Under the pieces are notes generated by a model. It did not search any database. It was not told the origin of the DNA and saw only the letters and a program-made list of their open reading frames with translations. A stretch of 25,406 nt of DNA from an uncultured Sphingobacteriaceae bacterium (lineage in GTDB: Bacteria > Bacteroidota > Bacteroidia > Sphingobacteriales > Sphingobacteriaceae). Numbering within the stretch: the first letter of the stretch is position 1; each line of letters opens with the position of its first letter. Positions 17,402 to 25,406 of the stretch are shown one piece after another. The DNA is taken from positions 1-25,406 of the forward strand of contig CAMLLO010000053.1 in the NCBI GenBank assembly GCA_946480915.1, read 5' to 3'. The position numbers were made by a program, and so were the translations under genes.

Positions 17402-19339
17402 CTACTCATCCGTCCTGAAAGGCGATGCGGGCAATTTCTCCGCATTATACAAATTAGCACCAAAAGGATTATCTGCCCATGCATAGCGAACATATTTCGG
17501 CTCCGCTACACCTTCGGCCCATACAACAACTTTATCACCATCAATTTTAGCTTTCGCCCATACAAATTTCTTATCTGCTCCGGCAATGGCAAATTGCGAT
17601 AATTCCTCATTGTCAATTGCAATCAGTCCGTTCCCTACGTGATCGAAACTCAGGATAATTTTATTGCCCGAAATCTCAGACGACCGGTAGATAGGCCCCG
17701 AAAACACCAGACCTTTTTCCTTATATGCCAATGCCCGGGCGGCGAGGGCCAGTCGCTCTCCGACATCTTTTTTATTATCCGGATGAATATCGTTCCACTC
17801 GCCCAAATCAATTGTTACAGCCATACCGGTATTAGGTACCGATAAAGTCTTCAATGCTGCTTCGCGAAGCAATGGCCAGCTACCTTCGGAAGGAAGATAA
17901 TTAACATCTCCGAAATTGGGTAGCTGCACGTAAAGAAACGGAAGTGCGGGATTAGCAAATTTCGCACGGTAATCTTTTATCAAAGCAGGAAGTAGCTTTC
18001 GATACTCCACAGCATTTCCAGAATTACTCTCTCCCTGGTACCATAAGGCTCCTTTTATGGCGAAATTTGACGCAGGGGCTATCATGGCGTTAAACAGCGC
18101 TGTTGGTTGGCTTTGAGCAACAATTGCATTAACTCCAGGTCTTGTTTGGATTGGGTAAACCTCGCCCACTTTATAGTCCCAGTATCCTGTCAGGCTGATC
18201 GTTTCTCCGTTAGCTTGCAGAAAATATGGCTTGTCGGGAACAAATCCTCCTTTACCCGAGCTGTTCTGTACCCGAACAACAATGATGTTCTTTCCCGGCT
18301 TTAACAGATCCGCATTAATCGTATATCTCCTTTGCGGATATTGGTAGCTGGTTTGGCCAACTTGCTTACCGTTAATGTACAAAATATCGGCGTCTACTAT
18401 CCTTCCCAGAAATATCCGGGCCGGCACGCCGGTCATCGATGTGGGAATATCCACTTCTCTGCGATACCAAACCACCCCATTTAAATCTTTTATTCCCTGA
18501 TCTTCCCAATATCCCGGAACGCTGATCCGTTGCCAGCCTTTCGGGACATATTGGCTCTCGTACCATTTCACAGCTCCGATCAGTCCCTTGTCGTTGTTAG
18601 CGCGATTTTGATTCTGACTCAACGACGCTTTGCGGTTAATGTCATTAACATATGCCGTGTCTTTGTTCTTTATTACCTCCGCTAAAATAGCCGGAAAGTC
18701 TTTCAAGCCCTCTTCACTGGTCCAGGCTTCAATCCGGGTCCCGCCGACACTGGCATTGATGATCCCGATAGGAACGTGTTGTTTTTCATAAATTTTACGA
18801 GCAAAAAAATATGCGACGGCAGAGAAATCCCTTACGTTCGTCGGATTTGCCCACTTCCAGCTGCCACTGGCAAAATCAGCTTCGGGTCCACCCAAACTTG
18901 CCTTTGTGGCAATCCAGAATTGCCGTATTTCAGGATAATTGGCTTTTTCTATATCAGTCGCATAAGTAATGTTATGTAGTGCCATCTGGTGAACCATATT
19001 AGATTGCCCGGCGCATAACCAAACGTCTCCAATTAGAACATCATTTAGTTTTATCGTATTCTTGCCTTTTATTTGCATGATATACGGGCCGCCTGCTTTC
19101 ATCGCGGGAAGAAAAGTATTCCATTCACCTTTGGTATTTGCTATAGCCTGCGCAGCTTTTCCGTTGAAGTGGATATTAATTTTTTCATTAGGAGAAGCCC
19201 AACCCCAGATTTTCAACTTTACATCTCTCTGCAATACCATACTGTCGCGAATCAACCGCGGAAGGATAACTTGAGAAAAGGCTGGCTGGATTAAGAAAAA
19301 ACACAGAAAAAAAATGAAAGGCAATTTACTCCGGCTCAT
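17402..19339 (-). CDS. SASA-type carbohydrate acetyl esterase with inserted jelly-roll domain
   Basis: This 645-residue esterase of the SASA (sialate O-acetylesterase-like, SGNH) superfamily probably removes acetyl groups from xylan or its oligosaccharides. A signal peptide (PFIFFLCFFLIQPAFSQ) covers the first 23 residues. The SGNH motifs are GQSNM with nucleophile S113, NASVGGT near 195-201, LWYQGESN at 432-439 and the acid/base pair in NDIHPD (D517, H519). The SASA fold is interrupted at about 265-375 by a module like the GH2 sugar-binding domain (PGYWED, GVVWYRREVDIP, DADILYINGKQVG). This layout is common in Bacteroidetes proteins named sialate O-acetylesterase, and some relatives are grouped as CE20 acetyl esterases on plant polysaccharides. 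The sialate name should not be taken as the function in this context. The gene is convergent with GH98 and divergent from SusC. Confidence 0.85.
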   Translation of the reverse strand: MSRSKLPFIFFLCFFLIQPAFSQVILPRLIRDSMVLQRDVKLKIWGWASPNEKINIHFNGKAAQAIANTKGEWNTFLPAMKAGGPYIMQIKGKNTIKLNDVLIGDVWLCAGQSNMVHQMALHNITYATDIEKANYPEIRQFWIATKASLGGPEADFASGSWKWANPTNVRDFSAVAYFFARKIYEKQHVPIGIINASVGGTRIEAWTSEEGLKDFPAILAEVIKNKDTAYVNDINRKASLSQNQNRANNDKGLIGAVKWYESQYVPKGWQRISVPGYWEDQGIKDLNGVVWYRREVDIPTSMTGVPARIFLGRIVDADILYINGKQVGQTSYQYPQRRYTINADLLKPGKNIIVVRVQNSSGKGGFVPDKPYFLQANGETISLTGYWDYKVGEVYPIQTRPGVNAIVAQSQPTALFNAMIAPASNFAIKGALWYQGESNSGNAVEYRKLLPALIKDYRAKFANPALPFLYVQLPNFGDVNYLPSEGSWPLLREAALKTLSVPNTGMAVTIDLGEWNDIHPDNKKDVGERLALAARALAYKEKGLVFSGPIYRSSEISGNKIILSFDHVGNGLIAIDNEELSQFAIAGADKKFVWAKAKIDGDKVVVWAEGVAEPKYVRYAWADNPFGANLYNAEKLPASPFRTDE

Positions 19340-20063
19340 ATATAGTTGACATTACATTATAAGGTTAAAAGATCGAATTCATGCGGTGAATTAAACTAAT
19401 TTAAAGGAGGAACCCTACTTCTTAAGATTCGCTAATATTCACAATACAGAATTAAACAAACATAGGAAGTGTAGACAGAATTCACTGCGTTAATTGACTG
19501 AGAATATGCAATAAATGTCTAAAATATTTGCATTCAAATCAGTTCCTCTAAGCAATCATAAGCAACTTACTTTAGATTCAGGATCCAGAGACAGGTCGTG
19601 AAAATCTAAAAATCGTGGATTTTGACATCTTCAAGGGGGATTTCCAGCCGATGTGCATTTACATGATGACTAAGTTTCGCAGCAGGTAAAATATCCTAAC
19701 ATATCTTGACGTTAAACATTTGTTCCATCAAATTGTCGATTTCAACTACTCCATCATCTTGCATTCATCTAATATTGTTTAAATAACCAACGTTGGCATA
19801 ACCTTAAGAGATTCAGCTTTTGCACTTAAAAAAATGACCGGTTCCTTCCTGTTTGAATCCGGAAAAGAACTGATTAATTGACGGTTGTTACCCGTTGATG
19901 GCTGAGGCGTATCTCCCAGGAAACCAAAATATCCATTCACTATAAACCAGAAGTATATGCAAAGATCCGGGAGCTAGAACTTATCAAAGTAAAGTCCATT
20001 TGATGGGCTTCACAATTTCAATCCATCGACAGAATAATATCAATTAACCAATCTAACAAATTC
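19340..20063. other. Divergent intergenic region between esterase and SusC
   Basis: No credible protein gene is visible in these 724 AT-rich bases. It should contain the esterase promoter (minus strand) and the SusC promoter (plus strand). The candidate operator at 19711-19725 starts about 350 bases before SusC, so either the SusC transcript has a long leader or something further lies between. A weak hairpin (CCGGTTC at 19838-19844 with GAATCCGG at 19855-19862, one bulge) is the only other structure I noticed. Confidence 0.6.
19711..19725 (+). promoter_or_regulatory. Candidate operator upstream of SusC
   Basis: GTTAAACATTTGTTC contains the AACATTTGT core (19715-19723) in the same orientation as the three other copies. 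The following CCATCAA matches the site before the second GH30 gene. It lies 349 bases before the SusC ATG, much further than the 95-111 bases seen at the other genes. Confidence 0.45.
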
Positions 20064-23000
20064 ATGCAAAACTTGAAACCTATTAAATATTGGAAAACTA
20101 TACTGATCGCAGTATCGGTAAATTTATTTTCCTTAGCTCTTTTTGCACAAACCATCACTGTCCGCGGCAAGGTGGTTGACGAAACAGGGGAAGCCTTAAT
20201 TGGCGCAACAGTAAAAGTTCGGGGGACAAGCACCGGAGCTACCACGAATATAAATGGTGACTTTGTGTTGAATGTCTCTCCAAACGCCCGAAAAATCGTT
20301 ATCTCTTTTCTGGGATATACTGAAGTCGAAAAATCAATTACCGGCGAGTCATCTAACCTGGGTACGATTACGCTAAAGCCAGATACTAAATCTCTTGAAG
20401 AGGTTGTTGTTGTGGGCTATGGAACTCAGAGAAAAGAAGCTGTGACAGGTTCCGTTGCTTCGATTAGTGGAGATGCCTTAAGGGATGTGCCGGCCGCCAA
20501 TATAACACAAGCGTTGCAGGGTCGCTTACCAGGAGTAGAGCTCTCACAAACATCGACCAGCCCGGGAGCCACAATGCAAATCCGTGTTCGTGGTACCAGG
20601 TCGCTCTCTGCCGAAAACAATCCATTAGTAGTGCTCGACGGGATTCCTTTCCCGGGGAACATAGGTGATCTCAACCCCAACGACATCAAAAGTATTGACG
20701 TTCTTAAGGATGCTTCTGCCACCGCCATTTACGGTTCGCGAGGCGCCAACGGCGTTATTTTGGTTACAACCAACAGAGGGCAGCGCGGAGTAGCGCCAAA
20801 AATATCTTACAATAGTTATTATGGTAAGCAAACTATCTTCGCTAAATATCCGATGATGAACGGAGATGAACTCCTGGCACTGCGCAAGGCAGCCGGTTTA
20901 TACTCCACTAACGGTCAGGATGAAGCAGAGGGCATAAATACCGACTGGCAGGACTTGTTTTTCAAAGATGGAGCCGTAACCGACCATAACATTGGCATGA
21001 ATGGCGGCACTGAAACAGGTAGTTATAACTTTGGATTGGGCTACTACCAAAATCAAGGAGTGATTCCAACGCAGCAATATCAGCGTTTTTCATTGCGCGG
21101 CTCGCTTGATCAGCAGGTAGGTAAACTATTCCGTGTAGGATTCACTACAAACAACAACTACAATATGAGCCAGGGCAACCAGGTGGGAGTAGGAAATATC
21201 ATCGGTCTGTCGCCCGCTGCAAACCCTTATAATGCGGATGGCACATTAAGGAGAACGGTACGTCAGACTATTGATGAAAATTATGTGGTGACAAGAGATG
21301 TAGTAGAAAGTTTAAAGGATAGATGGTTAAACGAAAATAAAGGGTATGCAACCTACAATTCTCTTTATGGTGAAGTACGGATACCTTGGGTTGAGGGCTT
21401 GAAGTACCGTGTTAACCTTGGATTAGATCTAATACAGAACAACGGTGGAAACTACACCGGAACCGGAGTAAACCATATTAATCTGTTAAATTCTTCAAGT
21501 GCGAGTACCAGCACTTCACAAACCAATCATTATGCGGTTGAAAATTTGCTTACTTACGACCGCATCATAGCTCAAAAGCATAATTTCAATGTCGTAGCCC
21601 TATACTCTGCCGAGCAAAACAAATACATAAGATCCAGCATGTCAGCAAAGGACATACCTGCTGATGCTTTTCAATACTACAATCTTGGCCAGGCTACCGG
21701 CGAAAAAGCCATTGATCCTAACGGCCAGGACTACCAGTTGAGTGGCTTAATGTCATGGATGGGACGTGTAATGTATTCCTACGACAACCGTTACATGCTG
21801 AGTGCCACCCTACGATCGGATGCCTCATCAAGGCTGGCTAAGGGACATCAGTGGCATACCTATCCTGCGGTATCAGTAGGATGGAACATCGCCAATGAAT
21901 CGTTCATGAAAGGATTAAGCCAGATTAACCTGTTGAAGTTACGCGTGGGTTACGGCCAAACCTCTAATCAATCTGTTGGGGTGTATGCTACTCTGGGCAG
22001 ATTAACCACCAGGCCTTATAACTTTGGACCTGATAGCTATGCTGTAGGAGCATTTGTATCTCAACTGCCTAATCCTGCTTTAGGATGGGAATATTCTGCT
22101 ACTCAGAATTATGCTCTGGATTTTGGTCTGTTCAATAACCGCCTGACCGGTACGGTCGAGCACTATATAACGGATACAAAAGACATTCTGCTAGGCCTTG
22201 GTTTGCCCCCTACATCCGGGGTTAGTGGCTTCACTACAAATATTGGAGAAACCCAAAATAAAGGATGGGAATTCAGTCTTAACGGTACCATAATAGATCG
22301 CAATGGCTTTACATGGGACGCCGGCTTTAACCTTTATACAAACCGAAACAAACTCGTAGCCCTGGCTGACGGATCTCCTCAGGATATCGGAAACGGTTGG
22401 TTTGTGGGTCATAACATAAATGCCATCTATGATTACGAGTATGTAGGAATATGGCAAGAGGGAGAAGCAAATTTAAAAGTTTTGGAACCTGGGTCAGGTT
22501 CGGGCCCTGGCATGATTAAGGTGAAATATACTGGCGAATATGATGCCAATGGGGTACCAACCAGAGCAATAGGTCCTTCGGACCGTCAAATAATGGATGT
22601 AGATCCCGACTTTCAAGGCGGTTTCAATACCCGCGTAGCGTATAAAAGGTTTGATCTGAGCACCGTTGCCTCCTTTAGAAGTGGTGGTATCCTGCTAAGT
22701 CAACTTTATGGGTCCGGAGGGTACCTCAATTTGGAGGGCGGACGCGGAAACAATGTCAAAATTGATTACTGGACTCCCACAAATACTGGTGCCAGGTATC
22801 CAAGTCCTTCTGCTCTGCGAAGCGGCGACAATCCAAAATATCAAAGCACCATGGGTTATTTTAACTCATCGTTCCTCAAGATACGCACCATCACACTTGG
22901 CTATGACTTTACACCCTTGATTAAAAAATCTGGTGTTAACCTGAAGATGAATTTAACTGCGCAAAACCCGTTCGTGATGTTCTCGCCTTACCATAAAGAA

Positions 23001-23144
23001 TCTGGCATGGCCCCTGAAACCAGCTCGTACGGAAACGAAAATGCGGCAGTAGCATTATCTTCTAACCTCCGACGCATTTTGACAGCGGGAATTACCACCC
23101 CTTCGACACGCAATTACGTGATCGGACTTAATTTGACATTTTAA
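20064..23144 (+). CDS. SusC-like TonB-dependent outer-membrane oligosaccharide transporter
   Basis: This outer-membrane TonB-dependent channel imports oligosaccharides released at the cell surface, working with the SusD lipoprotein encoded 10 bases downstream. The 1026-residue protein has a signal peptide ending near LFA-QT (residue 28), a carboxypeptidase-regulatory-like beta domain at about 32-108 (GKVVDETGEALIGATV) and a TonB box-like EEVVVVGYG at 112-120. The plug (about 111-240) ends with the SusC signature LKDASATAIYGSRGANG at 214-230. The remainder is the beta-barrel, ending in VIGLNLTF with a terminal aromatic residue, as is typical of outer-membrane proteins. No N-terminal anti-sigma-interacting extension is seen, which agrees with control by the propeller sensor rather than an ECF sigma/anti-sigma pair. 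The start follows from the signal peptide. Confidence 0.96.
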   Translation: MQNLKPIKYWKTILIAVSVNLFSLALFAQTITVRGKVVDETGEALIGATVKVRGTSTGATTNINGDFVLNVSPNARKIVISFLGYTEVEKSITGESSNLGTITLKPDTKSLEEVVVVGYGTQRKEAVTGSVASISGDALRDVPAANITQALQGRLPGVELSQTSTSPGATMQIRVRGTRSLSAENNPLVVLDGIPFPGNIGDLNPNDIKSIDVLKDASATAIYGSRGANGVILVTTNRGQRGVAPKISYNSYYGKQTIFAKYPMMNGDELLALRKAAGLYSTNGQDEAEGINTDWQDLFFKDGAVTDHNIGMNGGTETGSYNFGLGYYQNQGVIPTQQYQRFSLRGSLDQQVGKLFRVGFTTNNNYNMSQGNQVGVGNIIGLSPAANPYNADGTLRRTVRQTIDENYVVTRDVVESLKDRWLNENKGYATYNSLYGEVRIPWVEGLKYRVNLGLDLIQNNGGNYTGTGVNHINLLNSSSASTSTSQTNHYAVENLLTYDRIIAQKHNFNVVALYSAEQNKYIRSSMSAKDIPADAFQYYNLGQATGEKAIDPNGQDYQLSGLMSWMGRVMYSYDNRYMLSATLRSDASSRLAKGHQWHTYPAVSVGWNIANESFMKGLSQINLLKLRVGYGQTSNQSVGVYATLGRLTTRPYNFGPDSYAVGAFVSQLPNPALGWEYSATQNYALDFGLFNNRLTGTVEHYITDTKDILLGLGLPPTSGVSGFTTNIGETQNKGWEFSLNGTIIDRNGFTWDAGFNLYTNRNKLVALADGSPQDIGNGWFVGHNINAIYDYEYVGIWQEGEANLKVLEPGSGSGPGMIKVKYTGEYDANGVPTRAIGPSDRQIMDVDPDFQGGFNTRVAYKRFDLSTVASFRSGGILLSQLYGSGGYLNLEGGRGNNVKIDYWTPTNTGARYPSPSALRSGDNPKYQSTMGYFNSSFLKIRTITLGYDFTPLIKKSGVNLKMNLTAQNPFVMFSPYHKESGMAPETSSYGNENAAVALSSNLRRILTAGITTPSTRNYVIGLNLTF

Positions 23145-23154
23145 ATCAATCAGT

Positions 23155-25116
23155 ATGAAACATATACAAGTAAGAACTTTTATTGCGTCAGCACTTCTTA
23201 TGCTGTTCTCCGCTGGATGCTCAAAGATTCTGGATGAACAGCCGCGTTCAATTTATGAACCCGGATTTTTTAAAACTGAGTCGGGTGTTAGAGCCGGAAT
23301 AACATCATTATACTCTCATTTACGATACATCTACGGTAACGGCTATTACAATAACACCTGCGAAGTTGGAACCGATGAAGCCACCTGGGGAGAATCGGCA
23401 GATGGAAACTTCAAAGTTATGGATGCGTCGGGTCAGGGAAACATTGATGCTACCAGCAGCCGTTCAGATATAATTTGGGGCTTGGGTTTTTCGACAATTA
23501 ACACCGCCAGCGGTATAATTGAAAATGCTGCTGCGGTGGGAACCATCCCGGCTTCACTAGTTGCCGAAGCTCGATTCTTCAGAGCATTCGATTACTTCCT
23601 GCTGGTACAAACTTTCGGCGGAGTGTCCCTGGATTTAGGCTCAGGGGAGTTGAAATTTAATACATCAACCGTTAGAACCTCTGTACGCAACACGGTACCC
23701 GAAGTGTATACCAAAGCTATATTTCCTGATTTGTTAACGGCCATAAACGATCTACCGGCTGCCCCGCGTGTTACAGGCGGTGTAACAAAAACGGCTGCCC
23801 GGCTGTATTTGGCAAAGGCTTACCTTACTTACGGATGGTGGCTGCAAAACCCGAATAATGTTCCTACTTATCCGGCAGCTGCGAGAACTGACCCTGATGG
23901 CCATGATGCCCAGTGGTATTTTCAGCAGGCTTATGATGTAGCAATATCCGGTATTGAAAATGCAGGCACTACCTTTGTTTTACAGCCAACCTACTATGAC
24001 ATTCACGTGGCTACTAAAGACCGAAACAAGGAAATACTGTTATTCGCTGACCATACTGAGAAAAACGAACTATATAATGGAGCTATCACTAACGGCTTTG
24101 GGAATGCAGACGCTCCCGGCAACTTTGCAGGCTGGTTTTTTACCTGGAATTACACCAATATCAGAAGTAGCAGCTCAAACACGGCTTGGGTTCCGGTAAG
24201 CTCTGTTCAACGTGAGGCTGATCAAAAGTTGGGTCGCCCATGGGTTCGTATGTGCCCGACTATTGGGGTAATTAAAAATACGTTTGCCGACAAAATCAAC
24301 GATTCTCGTTACGACGGTACTTTCACAACTGTTTACCGTGGAAATTGGCCCAAAGGAGGTCTTCCTAATCCTGTTTTATATAACGCAAATTATTTGCCAA
24401 TTACCCCCGGTGTCGACCCGGTTTTAACTTTCCTTAATGATGATCCTTTGACACCGATCAACTATTCTAACACAACCTTTAAAAGTAACGTAGGTGCAGG
24501 TGTATTACCCGGAAGAGCCGACTTCGTTGTAGGGCCAGACGGCATAAGCAGAAGAATATATCCTGGATTATGGAAAGTAGGACCGTACCGCACAGACAAT
24601 AACGGTACATTAGGACAACCCAATGTTACCACTACCCGTCCGTATAACGTTGCCAAATTTTCGGAGCTCTACTTTATTGCTGCAGAAGCCGCTGTTAAAG
24701 GTGCAGCCACACAAGCTGGTAAAAGTGCACGGGAGCTTATTAATGTTATCCGCGCCCGCGCCGGAAAGTGGAGTTTTGATAACAATGGCAATACCGCAAA
24801 AGTAGCAGACAATAGTGCCATTATGGTAGCCGCCACGCCTGCTACTATTACCATCGACTATATTCTGGCAGAACGTTCTCGTGAGTATTTCGGTGAAGGT
24901 TATCGATGGAACGACTTGGTACGTACACAAAAATGGGAAGAGTTAGCTGGAACTTACCAGATTTGTGGACCAGGACTGAACGACCATACGAAAGTAACTG
25001 TAACACGTAACATTCAAAAATATCTATATCTACGTCCGATTCCGCAAGGCCAGCTTGATGCCATGCAAATGAGCGCAGAAGAAAAGGCTAAATATCAAAA
25101 CCCAGGATATCAATAG
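23155..25116 (+). CDS. SusD-like surface glycan-binding lipoprotein
   Basis: This RagB/SusD family lipoprotein caps the SusC channel and captures oligosaccharides. The 653-residue protein has a lipoprotein signal ending in FSAGC (C22) followed by SKILDEQP, the usual SusD beginning. The N-terminal helical repeat part includes AEARFFRAFDYFLLVQTFGG and a TPR-like AARLYLAKAYLTYG. The C-terminal part carries the family hallmark ILAERSREYFGEGYRWNDL near 570-588 and the closing RPIPQGQLDAM. It is translated from the same transcript as SusC (gap of 10 bases) and is followed by a strong terminator, so the pair forms its own two-gene unit. Specificity cannot be read from the sequence; the enzymes nearby suggest xylan oligosaccharides. 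Confidence 0.96.
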   Translation: MKHIQVRTFIASALLMLFSAGCSKILDEQPRSIYEPGFFKTESGVRAGITSLYSHLRYIYGNGYYNNTCEVGTDEATWGESADGNFKVMDASGQGNIDATSSRSDIIWGLGFSTINTASGIIENAAAVGTIPASLVAEARFFRAFDYFLLVQTFGGVSLDLGSGELKFNTSTVRTSVRNTVPEVYTKAIFPDLLTAINDLPAAPRVTGGVTKTAARLYLAKAYLTYGWWLQNPNNVPTYPAAARTDPDGHDAQWYFQQAYDVAISGIENAGTTFVLQPTYYDIHVATKDRNKEILLFADHTEKNELYNGAITNGFGNADAPGNFAGWFFTWNYTNIRSSSSNTAWVPVSSVQREADQKLGRPWVRMCPTIGVIKNTFADKINDSRYDGTFTTVYRGNWPKGGLPNPVLYNANYLPITPGVDPVLTFLNDDPLTPINYSNTTFKSNVGAGVLPGRADFVVGPDGISRRIYPGLWKVGPYRTDNNGTLGQPNVTTTRPYNVAKFSELYFIAAEAAVKGAATQAGKSARELINVIRARAGKWSFDNNGNTAKVADNSAIMVAATPATITIDYILAERSREYFGEGYRWNDLVRTQKWEELAGTYQICGPGLNDHTKVTVTRNIQKYLYLRPIPQGQLDAMQMSAEEKAKYQNPGYQ

Positions 25117-25133
25117 TATAATAATGATTAATC

Positions 25134-25170
25134 AGATAAGGCTGCTCAATATGAGCAGCCTTATCTTTTA
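25134..25170 (+). terminator. Strong intrinsic terminator after SusD
   Basis: AGATAAGGCTGCTC (25134-25147) and GAGCAGCCTTATCT (25153-25166) form a perfect 14-base-pair stem with a five-base loop, followed by a short T-run. It closes the SusC-SusD transcript. Confidence 0.9.
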
Positions 25171-25406
25171 TAAAAACACGAACCCGTTTTCGATATATTG
25201 TGTCATGCACAAAGGCACCTTCTGAACTAAACTACCACTCTACAATAACACAATCATTCATCCTTATCCTTATCTTCCAATCCTTTTTTGAAATAATTTT
25301 CAAATCTATATTCTCTTAAGCCACCCTCCTTTGCAACCAAGACTGCTTAAGCTTTTGCTTATGGCTGTATATCATTTGCAGATGTTGCATACAGGCCTAT
25401 CAAACT
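25171..25406. other. Right-edge sequence without recognised gene
   Basis: Downstream of the SusD terminator I see no coding region with a recognisable product on either strand, only very short open frames. Further genes of the locus may begin beyond the window. Confidence 0.5.

Noticed and set aside
19400..19412. Strong Shine-Dalgarno-like AAAGGAGG
   Set aside because: No start codon or open frame follows at a suitable distance, and Bacteroidetes rarely depend on such sites.
25318..25390. Short minus-strand open frame at the right edge (24 codons)
   Set aside because: Too short, with no similarity I recognise; a transposase end was considered but nothing supports it.
1..25406. CRISPR arrays, tRNA or rRNA genes, insertion sequences
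   Set aside because: I saw no regularly spaced repeats, no tRNA-like cloverleaf and no transposase gene in the window.

Overview
The window looks like a carbohydrate-utilisation locus of a Bacteroidetes bacterium, most likely a soil or plant-associated member of the Sphingobacteriaceae (Pedobacter/Mucilaginibacter-like). The evidence is a SusC/SusD pair, a periplasmic two-component propeller sensor, lipoproteins beginning Cys-Ser/Thr-Lys, type IX secretion (T9SS) C-terminal sorting domains, moderate GC content and no Shine-Dalgarno-like sequences before the genes.

Layout from left to right: (1) 1-2035, minus strand, the N-terminal two thirds or so of the ORF of a hybrid two-component (HTCS-type) sensor, cut by the window edge in its second seven-bladed propeller. 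(2) Divergently, on the plus strand, a GH2 beta-galactosidase-type enzyme (2499-5294), then a T9SS-exported, lysyl-endopeptidase-like serine protease (5297-7522). (3) Two tandem paralogous GH30 (subfamily 8-like) glucuronoxylanase lipoproteins (7715-8926 and 9227-10435). (4) A GH62-like alpha-L-arabinofuranosidase lipoprotein (10669-11664). (5) A 1773-residue T9SS-exported multidomain GH98 endo-glycosidase (11797-17118). (6) On the minus strand, a SASA-type carbohydrate esterase (17402-19339). (7) After a 724-base gap, the SusC (20064-23144) and SusD (23155-25116) pair, followed by a strong terminator.

Inferred joint function: breakdown of a decorated plant xylan (glucuronoarabinoxylan). GH98 and the GH30 enzymes would cut the backbone (GH98 at heavily substituted regions, GH30_8 next to glucuronate side chains). 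GH62 would remove arabinose, GH2 galactose caps, and the esterase acetyl groups. SusC/SusD would bind and import the oligosaccharides, and the propeller sensor would detect one of them and switch the locus on. The protease does not fit a purely glycan-directed locus and is one of the more curious members.

The clearest regulatory signal is a dyad-like word, AACATTTGT (GAACATTTGTTC in its most symmetrical form). It lies on the coding strand upstream of GH2, both GH30 genes and SusC, but I do not see it before GH62 or GH98. It is a good candidate operator for the sensor/regulator encoded at the left edge. Two unusual intergenic inverted repeats are also described: a nested one ending in a T-run, and a 48-base palindrome without a loop.
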